Source: Fibrobacterota bacterium (GTDB lineage Bacteria; Fibrobacterota; Fibrobacteria; UBA11236). From it: 59,049 nt of DNA. The stretch covers positions 1 through 59,049 of the forward strand of contig JAQBPN010000064.1 in NCBI GenBank assembly GCA_028287505.1, read 5' to 3'. A program made the position numbers and the translations under genes. Below are positions 28,001 to 35,535 of the stretch, piece after piece (position 1 is the first letter of the stretch; every line of letters begins with the position of its first letter). The notes under the pieces were generated by a model. That model made no database searches. It saw only the letters and a program-made list of their open reading frames with translations, and was not told the DNA's origin.

Positions 28001-29060
28001 GCTTCCCTCCATGATCATTCAAGCCGTTCCGGATGAAGGCCTGGAAAAGGACGCCCTCCACCTCCTGGAAATCGCGGACGGGCTGGGAGTGCCGGTTTTC
28101 TTCACCCTGCCTTTCATCTCGCAGGCCAAGGGAGCCGCTCTATTGCGCGCCGGGGCCGCAGGCCTTTTCACCAAACCGTTCCTCGCCTCCTCCATCCTGG
28201 CCACCATCAGCGGGTCGGCTCAGGATACGGCTCCCGCGGGAATCCCCTTAGGAAAACAGGAGGACCCCGGGCCTCGCAATCCTACTCCCCACATTCTCAT
28301 CGTCGACGATCATCCGACGAATCTGTTGGTGGCCTCTACCATGATCGGCAAGCTGGGTTGCACGGTGGAAAAGGTTTCGGACGGCGCGGCCGCCATCGCG
28401 GCCATCGATTCCGGGTACTACGATATGGTCTTCATGGATTGCGAAATGCCCATTATGGACGGCATCGAAACCGCGGCGCGCATCCGGTCCTTGCAAGGCC
28501 CTATGAGGAAGGTTCCCATCATCGCCCTCACGGCCCATGCCGTGGCCGGCGTACGGGAAAAATGCTTCCAGGCGGGAATGGATGACTATGTCACCAAGCC
28601 TTACGCATTGGAGACCATCAAGGGAATCCTCCGGAAATGGCTCGAATACGACCCGCCGCGCAATTCCCCGGCAATGCGAGCCGGCCGACCGGTGGCTCCC
28701 TCCCCCGGCGCCGATGCCGTCGACTGGACCCGCCTCGACATGTTCGAAGGCGGCTCCCCGGACGGAAAGCGGGACTTGCTGAAACTCCTGGACCTGTTCA
28801 TGGAAACCACGCGTGAGGATGTATCGTCCCTGCGGGATCACCTCCAGGCGGGCAGGCGGCGGGAACTGGAGCGTGCGCTCCACCGGCTGAAAGGCGGATG
28901 CGGCACGATAGGCGCAAAGGCCATGTCCGCGCTGGTGGCATCCATGGAAAGGAGTCTTTTGGAAGGGTATCCCGGGGAATGCGCCGCCTTGCTCGATCGA
29001 CTGGAAGCGGAAATGGAAAATACCGGGTCGATATTGCGGGAAAAAATGCAAACCCTTTAA
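25008..29060 (+). CDS. MASE1/PAS hybrid histidine kinase with two receivers and HPt
   Basis: 1350 residues. A MASE1 membrane sensor (about 25-310; FWPANGILLAMLL) precedes three PAS domains (about 325-695), HisKA with His715 (LAHMSHEIRTPLNGVL), the ATPase domain (NLIGNAVKF, DQGPGIP, GGTGLGLAIS), a first receiver-like domain (about 950-1070), a true receiver with Asp1144 (VFMDCEMPIMDGIE), and an HPt domain with His1292 (HRLKGGCGTIG). The first receiver lacks the phosphorylatable Asp (IIQAVPDEG at that position) but keeps the KP lysine, so it is a pseudoreceiver. GGAG precedes the ATG. The convergent NarL-type regulator next door is a candidate output. Confidence 0.92.
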   Translation: MAASQTPLKTDPGTAPDIRRYSGDIAFVGSIAAAYFLASIAGMHFTLSHNGVSAFWPANGILLAMLLKCKRPRRVPLILLCLASGVLANLVESKPLLPGSGYALANILEVLAAEWMIRRLSIGADFLPDIKKTMLFLTVVAPGAAAISGLLGAMVLTMSAGGSYWPSWLAWLLTDAVGLAVVTPAILSWRVRDIAWSARSFKYLEFAASAAVTGSVAYIVYAHWETLWGPFEHPLPLATLPFILWGGLRFGARGASTLHLLVYIETAYFTSKGIGPFAELNHSPLSTLASMNFFHFVIAFCTLMPAVLVNTHRRLLAELRDKDSRFNNLWASKLVGIYISDLGGKVLEANETFLAMVGYDRAELQAGEIHMLKMATPEYLTQARINVEQFRLEGRIGPIDREWVLRDGGRFRSLVFATRMEPDRAMGMVLDISELKRTQQELRRSENLFQSLMDSNIIGVSIVNNDNVFEEANDTFLKIIGYDREDLDAGKIAARMIRIAEEDDQYQSVENRVRTHGRSDPQEGKYLRKDGTQVPIYRGVIRLEESGRFLVVTMDLSKLKEVQVALHRSEHLFRTLTEASFVGTLRLDSRGLCIYANPTWLSLAGMDQESLKILGWRHAIHQADRARVCSAWDAFLAGGPAVICEYRLLKPDGTVTWVSGWSTALKNEDGTVIGYLDKSIDITDHMRAKGQLESAIKSAEDANQAKSQFLAHMSHEIRTPLNGVLGMISLVSDTDLSREQRSYVDVARQSGEHLVNLINQILDFSKIESGHLELDETEFSLGEVADGVISAVTGMAQKKGLEILSQLDPELPDRFTGDPLRLRQVLLNLIGNAVKFSDHGEIRLAIRKLADANGQSHLFFEVSDQGPGIPEAVAANLFQPFKQGDASLSRKAGGTGLGLAISKNLVERMGGKLWVESRPNQGSRFQFTVLLTPAVKAATEESGTGASRSEVSVWIGEPHPANSGLLADMFRDWGYRVESGVEGLAVAGRLEQAARDKALPSMIIQAVPDEGLEKDALHLLEIADGLGVPVFFTLPFISQAKGAALLRAGAAGLFTKPFLASSILATISGSAQDTAPAGIPLGKQEDPGPRNPTPHILIVDDHPTNLLVASTMIGKLGCTVEKVSDGAAAIAAIDSGYYDMVFMDCEMPIMDGIETAARIRSLQGPMRKVPIIALTAHAVAGVREKCFQAGMDDYVTKPYALETIKGILRKWLEYDPPRNSPAMRAGRPVAPSPGADAVDWTRLDMFEGGSPDGKRDLLKLLDLFMETTREDVSSLRDHLQAGRRRELERALHRLKGGCGTIGAKAMSALVASMERSLLEGYPGECAALLDRLEAEMENTGSILREKMQTL

Positions 29061-29083
29061 GGCTTAGGGTTTAGAGCCAAAGC

Positions 29084-29803
29084 TTATCCGGGATCTTTTC
29101 CCGCATCCCTGTTCAATTGGAAAGCCTGATATTGGAGTTCAGCGCCCGTGTTCAAGCCCAGCTTTTGTTTGATGTGCGCGCAATGGGCTTCGATGGTTTT
29201 GACGCTCAGGGAAAGTTTTTCCGAAATGCGCCGATTGGTATAGCCTTGTCCAATCAACCTGAACACTTCCAATTCGCGGTCGGTCAATCGATCCACGGAA
29301 AGACCTTTCCGGCCCTCCCGGTGGCCGGCCAGATTGCCGAGAATTTTCGCTTTTATTTTTTCGCTTAGGGTGATTTCACCTTTGAGCGCCGCGTATATCC
29401 CGGCAATCAACCGGTCCGGCGGCTCGTTCTTCATCAGATAGCCCCGGGCGCCGGCGCGCAAGGCCCTTTCGGCATACAACTCTTCGTCATGCATCGAAAG
29501 AATCAGGATGGGAAGCTGCGGATGGGAAGCGCGGATCGCCTTTATCAGATCCAACCCGTTCAGGCCGTCCAGGTCCAAATCGCTCAGCACCAGATCGGGA
29601 CGGAGGTTTTCGACGGCGGCCAAGGTATCCTTGAGACCTTCCGTTTCTCCGCATATCATCAGGCCCGGATCGCGGCCCAAGGTCATCGCCAACCCCTGGC
29701 GGACTACGGGGTGGTCGTCCACGACCAGTATCCTGGCGATCCCGGGAAAAGGCTTTCCTGCTTCGGCTTCCAGTTTTCCCTCCTTGTGATCCGCATCCTC
29801 CAT
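29084..29803 (-). CDS. NarL/FixJ-type response regulator
   Basis: 239 residues. Receiver with the acidic pair in ILVVDDHPVVR, phosphoacceptor Asp75 (LVLSDLDLDG) and Lys in GYLMKNEPP, then a LuxR-type helix-turn-helix (LTDRELEVFRLIGQGYTNRRI, LSVKTIEAHCAHIKQKLGL). It should bind DNA as a dimer when phosphorylated. Its 3' end faces the hybrid kinase 23 bases away. The -10 element ends six bases before its ATG, predicting a leaderless transcript. Pairing with the neighbouring kinase or with the orphan kinases at 14.7-18.7 kb is inference. Confidence 0.92.
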   Translation of the reverse strand: MEDADHKEGKLEAEAGKPFPGIARILVVDDHPVVRQGLAMTLGRDPGLMICGETEGLKDTLAAVENLRPDLVLSDLDLDGLNGLDLIKAIRASHPQLPILILSMHDEELYAERALRAGARGYLMKNEPPDRLIAGIYAALKGEITLSEKIKAKILGNLAGHREGRKGLSVDRLTDRELEVFRLIGQGYTNRRISEKLSLSVKTIEAHCAHIKQKLGLNTGAELQYQAFQLNRDAGKDPG

Positions 29804-29809
29804 GTCTGG

Positions 29810-29818
29810 AAGTTAGCA
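29810..29818 (-). promoter_or_regulatory. Extended -10 promoter of the NarL-type regulator
   Basis: Minus-strand TGCTAACTT ending six bases before the ATG at 29803. Same TGCTAnnnT form as other promoters in the window; predicts a leaderless mRNA. Confidence 0.55.
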
Positions 29819-29890
29819 ATTCCGGGAACGTGGCCGTCCATTTGCCGCCAACCTTTTCAAAGGATTGCCCCGTGATCGGGACGACGGGCC

Positions 29891-30859
29891 CTACTCGAAC
29901 TTGGTGGAAACGTTCATCGAGAGGATTTCCCGATTCAGATCGGGCATGCCGGAATCGGCCGATGCGGCCACCGGGTGGTAGATAAGCAACTGGGGCCTGG
30001 GAGACGGAGACCTTCCCGCCAGCGGCGTTTCATCTTGCGCCGGACCCGTAGGATTGCCCGCGCGTTTCCCTGACGGGTTGGCCGCAGCCAGCAGCTTTCC
30101 CAGCCTTGGATTGTATCTCACGCCTTCCAGGCCGACCCTTAGCGTACGGACCCGGTTCAGGATCCTGCATTCGAACCATGCATCCAAACCGGTAGCCTCC
30201 AACGCTTTCCCCTGCGAGTGGAAAACCACGGGATGCTGCAATTTGTATTGCACGGAAATCAGGCAATCGCTTTCCGCCTTTTGGATCAGCTTTTGGGATT
30301 CCCGGCAAAGCCAATTCCGGATCGGCTTTTCCCGGAAAAAGAGATCGGGCGAAGTCCCATCGAAGGTGAATCCCTTGCCTGCGGCGGGAGGAACCAGAAG
30401 GACCAGGGCCCAGGATTGGACCTGAACATGCCTCACGACCATGGGCTGGCCGAGATGTGCGCGCAAGCCGTCTTCCGATCCGGAACCCTCTATGGGAATG
30501 AGCCCCAATTTCAGGGCCAGCAGGATCGACTCGCCGGAAACCCCGACCGGCATGCACACGAAAGCCGCTTTCGCCTCCAGGGAATTTTTCCGCGCGGCCA
30601 GACTCAACAGGGGCTCCCCGAAACGGAGGTCGATCGCTCGCAACTCCTGTATCAGGACCCGGTGGGTTTGCCCATTCACTTTTCCTTCGAGGACGAAAAT
30701 GCCGTTCGCGCCCTCCTTTTCCCCCGGAGCTTCCTGTGAGTAAAGGATTTTGGAACGGACATCCATCGCCTTGTGGACGGTTTCGGCCACTTTTTCCCGC
30801 GGCGAAAGCCTTTTTCCGGCTTCGGACCGCTTCCACTCCTTTAATTGGAGAGCTTCCAC
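29891..30859 (-). CDS. Unrecognised protein divergent from the MoxR locus
   Basis: About 322 residues, cytoplasmic by appearance (no signal peptide or membrane segment). I recognise no family. The middle (about 55-150) alternates strands and helices (GIFVLEGKVNGQTHRVLIQEL, FVCMPVGVSGESILLALKLGLIPIEG), and the C-terminal part has a WFECRILNRVRTLRVGLEGVRY segment followed by a Pro/Ser-rich tail. The GTG at 30859 is preferred because AAAGG lies six bases upstream; a GTG at 30877 is possible. Codon use resembles its neighbours. It is divergent from the MoxR-like gene across 187 bases holding an inverted repeat and promoters for both sides, so a shared role is possible but unproven. Confidence 0.65.
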   Translation of the reverse strand: MEALQLKEWKRSEAGKRLSPREKVAETVHKAMDVRSKILYSQEAPGEKEGANGIFVLEGKVNGQTHRVLIQELRAIDLRFGEPLLSLAARKNSLEAKAAFVCMPVGVSGESILLALKLGLIPIEGSGSEDGLRAHLGQPMVVRHVQVQSWALVLLVPPAAGKGFTFDGTSPDLFFREKPIRNWLCRESQKLIQKAESDCLISVQYKLQHPVVFHSQGKALEATGLDAWFECRILNRVRTLRVGLEGVRYNPRLGKLLAAANPSGKRAGNPTGPAQDETPLAGRSPSPRPQLLIYHPVAASADSGMPDLNREILSMNVSTKFE

Positions 30860-30913
30860 AATTGGCCTTTCTCGCACGGAAAGCCCATCCTGGCCTTTCC
30901 TGCTCCAAATATG

Positions 30914-30922
30914 AGATTAGCA
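30914..30922 (-). promoter_or_regulatory. Extended -10 promoter of the unrecognised gene
   Basis: Minus-strand TGCTAATCT about 55 bases before the GTG start at 30859. Member of the TGCTAnnnT set; here a leader with a ribosome binding site follows. Confidence 0.4.
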
Positions 30923-30965
30923 CCTTCGAAGGGAATATGAATCAGGAAGGCTACCCGATTAGAGT

Positions 30966-31002
30966 TAGGGTATCCCCCCATATCTCATAGGAAAATACCC
31001 TA
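30966..31002. promoter_or_regulatory. Inverted repeat in the divergent promoter region, candidate operator
   Basis: TAGGGTAT (30966-30973) and ATACCCTA (30995-31002) form a perfect 8-bp inverted repeat, centres 29 bases apart (about three helical turns). It ends ten bases before the -35 of the MoxR promoter. A two-site dimer-binding operator is plausible; no binding protein is known. Confidence 0.4.
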
Positions 31003-31011
31003 GGTCTATTT

Positions 31012-31040
31012 TTGACCTTTTCCCCTCTGCCGTTTACATT
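31012..31040 (+). promoter_or_regulatory. Promoter of the MoxR-like operon
   Basis: TTGACC (31012-31017), a 17-base spacer and TACATT (31035-31040). The GTG start at 31047 follows after six bases, predicting a leaderless mRNA. Confidence 0.6.
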
Positions 31041-31046
31041 GCTTCC

Positions 31047-31961
31047 GTGAGAAAGACCCAAATAGAAAACGTGGAAATCCACCTGGCCAATCCGGTGGAA
31101 CTCAATGTCGAATGGATAGGGCAGGAAGAGCCCTTGACCCAGCTTATGGCCTGCTGGCTTTCCGTGAACCCGGGCGATCAACCCCTGTGTCCGCGCCTGG
31201 TGGGGCATCCGGGCCTGGGCAAGACCACTTTGGGCATGGCCGCCGCGAAAAAGCGGGGCCAGGAAGTCTACGTGCTGCAATGCACGGCGGATACGCGCCC
31301 GGAAGATCTCATCATCACTCCCGTGCTCGGCGAAAAAGGCAACATCAAATACCAGGCCTCGGCCCTGGTATCGGCCATGATAACCGGCGGCGCGGTAATC
31401 CTGGACGAAGGCAACCGCATGTCGGAGAAGTCCTGGGCCTCCCTGGCTCCCCTGCTGGATGACCGCAGGTCCGTGGACTCCCTGGTGGCCGGCATCAGCA
31501 TCAAAGCGCACAAGGATTTCCGTTGCGTGGTCACCATGAACGAGGACGATTCGACCTTCGAAATCCCGGACTATATCATGTCGCGCATCCAGCCCGCCAT
31601 CGAATTGCCGTTCCCGAAGGCCGAAGAGGAACTGCGCATCCTCAGGTACAATCTTCCCGGCGCGCCCGAGGACCTCATGCGGATCTGCGTGGGATTCCTG
31701 CAACAGGCCCATGGCCTGGATCTTCCCTACTCCATCCGCGACGGCCTCAACGCCATCCGCTTCTCGCAAAAGCTCAACGAATTGCGGCCCGACAAATGGG
31801 AAGCCTTGTTCACCACGGCCATCCGCCAGATCCTGGGGGATGAAGCCCTGGATATGGAGACCCTGGCCGAGAAGCGCAAGCGCGAAGGACGGCTTCCCAA
31901 CATGCAGTTGGGCGACTTCTTCTTCGACGAGGACAACCCCTTGAATCCGGACCGGGATTGA
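31047..31961 (+). CDS. MoxR-like AAA+ ATPase
   Basis: 304 residues of the AAA_5/MoxR type. Walker A is GHPGLGKTT, Walker B AVILDEGN, and sensor-like TMNEDDSTFEIPDYIMSRI includes the arginine-finger region; the C-terminal helical lid follows (LPYSIRDGLNAIRFSQKL). MoxR ATPases remodel or activate partner proteins, usually encoded next door and often carrying a VWA domain. Here the partner at 32023 has no VWA domain that I can see. Start is GTG at 31047, six bases after the -10 and with no Shine-Dalgarno, so it is probably leaderless. A hairpin lies between it and the partner gene. Confidence 0.88.
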   Translation: MRKTQIENVEIHLANPVELNVEWIGQEEPLTQLMACWLSVNPGDQPLCPRLVGHPGLGKTTLGMAAAKKRGQEVYVLQCTADTRPEDLIITPVLGEKGNIKYQASALVSAMITGGAVILDEGNRMSEKSWASLAPLLDDRRSVDSLVAGISIKAHKDFRCVVTMNEDDSTFEIPDYIMSRIQPAIELPFPKAEEELRILRYNLPGAPEDLMRICVGFLQQAHGLDLPYSIRDGLNAIRFSQKLNELRPDKWEALFTTAIRQILGDEALDMETLAEKRKREGRLPNMQLGDFFFDEDNPLNPDRD

Positions 31962-31970
31962 GAATCCATG

Positions 31971-31998
31971 CGGTCTGGCATGGCTGAAAACCAGACCG
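31971..31998 (+). promoter_or_regulatory. Intercistronic hairpin between MoxR-like gene and partner
   Basis: CGGTCTGG (31971-31978) and CCAGACCG (31991-31998) form a perfect 8-bp stem with a 12-base loop. No T-run follows, so it is not an intrinsic terminator. It could set relative expression by mRNA processing or protection. Confidence 0.5.
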
Positions 31999-32022
31999 TA
32001 AATCGCCATCTCTCCTAGTCCC

Positions 32023-33948
32023 ATGTCCATCCGGCTCACAGATAAGATCTCCGCCTTCCCCGTCCGCCACGGCCGGGCGCCCTTCGCGATGGAATTGCGG
32101 AAGCTTCTTTGGAACCAGGGCGGCAATCCTTCCGAAAGGTTCGACGCCTTCGCATTCGCTTTGCCGGCCGCGCTCCGCCGGGAGGCCCTGGAAGGCGCCG
32201 AGGCGTTGCCCATCATCCGTTCCCTGGTGATCCGGGTGGACGGCTCGGTACGGGCCTATTTCCCTTTCGATCCCTGCGACGCCTACGTGGAAGCCTTGCG
32301 CCAGGCGGGCCAGCGCCGGCTTCCCGTGGAATTCCTGGAGGACAACGCCCTTTTCGAAGGCCCGCTGATCCAGTCCCTTCCCGACGCCTACCTGGCCAAC
32401 GGAATCGGAATGGATCGATACCTGGAAGTGGCCAAACAAATCCTCGCCACCCAGGGAGTGGACGACAGGCTGGAACACCGCGGTTACGTCGTCTCGGCCG
32501 GTCTGCGCCGCATGGAGAAACGTTTCGGCAGGATCCTCCTGCTGTGCGACTTCCCTTTGCTGGGCCGCCTGCAAGAGCTTTTCCAGGAAGGTTCCATCGC
32601 CGCTCTGCTGGCGGAAGCGGAAAACCGGGATGCCGGGTCCGCCGCGCAAGGAGCGTCGGCCGCGCAAGCGGAGTCCGCCACCGCCGAAACCGTGGACATC
32701 CGCGCCTATCCGGTGAAGCCCGGTCTGGTGTATTTCGCCATGGGGGAACTCCCTTTCTATGCGGGCGAGATGGAAAAGGAGCGTCAGAATCCCCTCGCCG
32801 GACCCATGGACTACCTGGAACTGGTGAAACGCATTTTCGTCGAGACCCGGAACAAGTTCATCACCGAACCCGGGGAGGCCGAGGCCATTTCCATCAAGAA
32901 AATCCAGGCCGCCCTCGTGTTCCTGCGCAACATGGCCGTGCAGCAAGGCCGGCTGACTCCGGATCTGCTGGACGTGGTGAGCGCGGCAAAGGGAGTCTTC
33001 GGCAACGCCTTCGCGGCCAAGGTGCTGGAAGCCGCGCGTTTCTACCCGTTCCTGGATCCTTTGGATCTGGAGGAAGATCAATTGGAAATCGGGCGGGACC
33101 ATATCCGGGAGCCGGGCGAAGGCGAGCCCGCCGATGCAGGGCAACCTGTGGTTGCCTTCAACATGCTCGAGGACGAACCCAAGGTCTGGAAGACCATCAA
33201 CCTGAAGAAGGAGCCGGACCGGGAGAAACAGCGGCGTTACCGTTACGCCTGGGATCCGCGCGGGATGTGCTCCCACACCCCCGAGGACGAACGCATCGAA
33301 GGATTCAACCGCGCCGTGCGCCGCCGCTCCCAGGATCTGGATCTGCAGGGATTCGCCCGCACGGAGAAGCTCACCTCCTCCCTGAAGGACGGCATCGACA
33401 TCCGCGAGACCCTGCGCAACTGGACCACGGGCGGGATCTACGTCAAGGAAATCCCCCCCGCCAAGGGCCGGGTGGACACCGTGGTGATCATTTTCGACGA
33501 GGACAACGACGATCGCTATCCTTCCCGCACCACGTGGTATGCCGAGCATGACGAGGAATCCACCCTGACCTTTTTCGCGACCGATCCGCTTGTCAAGCTG
33601 ATCGGTCCCGGCATCGCGGAATCGGAATACGGGGGCCTGAGCCTGTTGTTCCCTCCCCGCCCGGTCCGGAACGTCTTCGAAATGCCCCTGGAAGAGTTCG
33701 GCTTCCACAGCCTCTCCGAGCAATTGTTGTACGGCGCCTTGTTGAACAGCGAGGAGAAATCCGTCGCCTACGTGGCCAACCGAAAGCCAGGCCTGCGTAT
33801 GAAGCGGATGGCCGCCGGATTCAAGAAGCGCCTGGTGTGGGTTCCCATGGCCTCCTTCAGCGCCGAAACCCTCCGCCGCCTCCGGAAATTCCACATCCTC
33901 AACGGCAAGCAGGTGAGGGCTTGGGCTTCCCGGTTCATTCCGGAGTAG
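32023..33948 (+). CDS. Unrecognised 641-residue partner of the MoxR-like ATPase
   Basis: 641 residues without signal peptide or membrane helix. I recognise no family and see no VWA MIDAS motif (DxSxS). Three parts can be drawn: an N-terminal domain (about 1-215), an Ala/Glu-rich linker (about 216-228), a central helical region (about 235-340) with an acidic linker near 355-380, and a C-terminal domain (about 395-641) with VVIIFDEDNDDRYPS, STLTFFATDPLVKLIGPG and GGLSLLFPPRP. The acidic DEDNDD cluster after a hydrophobic strand might bind metal. It follows the MoxR gene by 61 bases and is most likely cotranscribed, so it is the presumed ATPase substrate. No good ribosome binding site is seen at the ATG. 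Confidence 0.75.
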   Translation: MSIRLTDKISAFPVRHGRAPFAMELRKLLWNQGGNPSERFDAFAFALPAALRREALEGAEALPIIRSLVIRVDGSVRAYFPFDPCDAYVEALRQAGQRRLPVEFLEDNALFEGPLIQSLPDAYLANGIGMDRYLEVAKQILATQGVDDRLEHRGYVVSAGLRRMEKRFGRILLLCDFPLLGRLQELFQEGSIAALLAEAENRDAGSAAQGASAAQAESATAETVDIRAYPVKPGLVYFAMGELPFYAGEMEKERQNPLAGPMDYLELVKRIFVETRNKFITEPGEAEAISIKKIQAALVFLRNMAVQQGRLTPDLLDVVSAAKGVFGNAFAAKVLEAARFYPFLDPLDLEEDQLEIGRDHIREPGEGEPADAGQPVVAFNMLEDEPKVWKTINLKKEPDREKQRRYRYAWDPRGMCSHTPEDERIEGFNRAVRRRSQDLDLQGFARTEKLTSSLKDGIDIRETLRNWTTGGIYVKEIPPAKGRVDTVVIIFDEDNDDRYPSRTTWYAEHDEESTLTFFATDPLVKLIGPGIAESEYGGLSLLFPPRPVRNVFEMPLEEFGFHSLSEQLLYGALLNSEEKSVAYVANRKPGLRMKRMAAGFKKRLVWVPMASFSAETLRRLRKFHILNGKQVRAWASRFIPE

Positions 33949-34062
33949 AATTCCCCAAATTCCCCTCAACTCCCTCTCCCGCCGGCCAATCCTCATTTTC
34001 CCCTTCAAGTTCCGGTTCAAGTCCGGGCTGAAAATGCCGATATAAGGAGTCAGGGGGATCCA

Positions 34063-34617
34063 GTGGATATCAGCAGTCTTTCTTCGGCATCGCAAACGGG
34101 AATCCCCGCCCAAAACGCCATGGCCACCCTTTCGCAATTCAAAGCCCAGGCGGGCGGCCAGATGCTTTCCCTCCTGCCCTCCGCGGCCTCTTCGCCGGGA
34201 CTGGGCCTGAACCTGGATATCTACGCGGCCGTGGGCATGCAAACCCAGGGGATGCTCTCGGGAGGGCTCACCTCCATCGAACTCGCGAACATCTCCCTGG
34301 GCATAGACATGTCGCAACGCGCGAACGACGCGGCGACCGCCGACAGCGGATCCCCTGACGCTTCCGCCGCCGACGCGGCCTCCGCTCCCGCGGTCTCCCC
34401 GCCCGCCACCGCCGCTCCCTCCTCCCATACCAACACCGTTCTGAACGCCATTCTCAAGGCGGACGGCTTCGTCGCGCCGGAGGAAAACGCCTACGCGGTG
34501 CAAACGGATTTTTTCGCGCAACCCGCTTCCCCCGCGGCCGGACCCGCTCCCGCCTATTTCACCAATTCCAGCCTGGCCAATCCCGGCCTCGGCGGCCTGC
34601 TCAACTCCCTGGGCTGA
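34063..34617 (+). CDS. Low-complexity protein with a YjfB-like N-terminus
   Basis: 184 residues, starting with GTG at 34063 after AAGGAGTCAGGGGG. The N-terminus (DISSLSSASQTGIPAQNAM, then QFKAQAGGQMLSLL) resembles the small YjfB putative motility proteins, which begin MDI-x-SMS. After about residue 45 it is rich in Ala, Ser and Pro with no recognisable domain, ending in Gly/Asn/Leu. No signal peptide. The YjfB link is weak; the rest is unlike that short family. Confidence 0.5.
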   Translation: MDISSLSSASQTGIPAQNAMATLSQFKAQAGGQMLSLLPSAASSPGLGLNLDIYAAVGMQTQGMLSGGLTSIELANISLGIDMSQRANDAATADSGSPDASAADAASAPAVSPPATAAPSSHTNTVLNAILKADGFVAPEENAYAVQTDFFAQPASPAAGPAPAYFTNSSLANPGLGGLLNSLG

Positions 34618-34704
34618 AAAAAATCAATCCTCCCTTTGGCGGAGGCCATTGACTATTTTTGACCTTGCGCGGGAGTCCACCTTCGCCTCATCCCGGATCT
34701 TCGG

Positions 34705-35535
34705 TTGGCTGAACCCCACTTCCCTTTGCATACCCCGGGCGCGGCGGCCGGCCAGCCTCTGGTCCTGAGCTTTTCCGGTTCCGATCCCAGCGGGGGCGCC
34801 GGCCTGGAAGCGGATCTCAAGACTTTCCAGCATCACGGCGTGTTCGGCATGGCCGTCCCCACCCTGCTCACCGTGCAGAATACCACGGGCGTTCGCAGGG
34901 TCAAAACCCTCGAGCCCGACTTTTTCGAGGAGCAGGTCGAGTTCCTGTTGGAAGACATGTTTCCGTCGGTCATCAAGATCGGCGCCATCGGGGACAAGCG
35001 CATGCTGCAGGCGCTCATCCGCATTCTCTCCCAGAAGCGCATGGATGGGGTCAAGGTGGTGGTGGACACGGTGTTGAACTCCACGTCCGGAGCCAGCCTG
35101 TTCGACATGCGCGGACTCGCGGATTTCATCGATCGGCTTCTGCCGCGGGCCTTCATCATCACGCCCAACGTGCTCGAATTCGATCTGATTTCCGGCAAAC
35201 CCACCACGGAGGCGAACGCGGCGGCGCATCTTCTCGCTTTCGGCAGGGACAAGCCCTACGCCATCCTGCTCAAGGGAGGCCATTTCCCGGGCGATCCGAC
35301 CGATTTCCTGTATAACCGCCAGACGGTCCGGAATTTCCCCTCGCAACGCATCGATACGCCGCACACCCATGGAACGGGATGCGCCCTGGCCTCGGCCGTC
35401 GCGGCCAACCTGGCCCTGGGAATGGAAGTGACGGATGCGGTGATAAAGGCCCGCGCCTACGTGCGAGAAGCCATCCGGACCAACCCTGGATTGGGGAGCG
35501 GGCGGGGCCCGCTGAACTTCAATGCGGTTGTTTGA
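34705..35535 (+). CDS. thiD: Hydroxymethylpyrimidine/phosphomethylpyrimidine kinase
   Basis: 276 residues, ribokinase-like fold. ThiD phosphorylates HMP and then HMP-P in thiamin pyrophosphate synthesis. Signatures are LSFSGSDPSGGAGLEADLKTF at the N-terminus, NTTGVRRV, IKIGAIGDKRM, ITPNVLEFDLISG, ILLKGGHF and the anion-hole motif HTHGTGCALASAVAANLALG. The C-terminus GSGRGPLNF is typical. The start is uncertain: TTG at 34705 or 34726; no ATG or GTG is available upstream of the conserved region. I see no TPP riboswitch before it. The 3' end overlaps the convergent gene by 17 bases. Confidence 0.92.
   Translation: MAEPHFPLHTPGAAAGQPLVLSFSGSDPSGGAGLEADLKTFQHHGVFGMAVPTLLTVQNTTGVRRVKTLEPDFFEEQVEFLLEDMFPSVIKIGAIGDKRMLQALIRILSQKRMDGVKVVVDTVLNSTSGASLFDMRGLADFIDRLLPRAFIITPNVLEFDLISGKPTTEANAAAHLLAFGRDKPYAILLKGGHFPGDPTDFLYNRQTVRNFPSQRIDTPHTHGTGCALASAVAANLALGMEVTDAVIKARAYVREAIRTNPGLGSGRGPLNFNAVV

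Noticed and set aside
31810-34521. 903-codon open frame on the minus strand
   Set aside because: Antisense to the MoxR partner and neighbours; composition is Gly/Arg/His-rich as expected for a shadow frame in high-GC DNA, with no recognisable domain.
34618-34704. TPP riboswitch before thiD
   Set aside because: No THI-box core sequences are visible in this short gap; only a CCTCC/GGAGG hairpin is seen.
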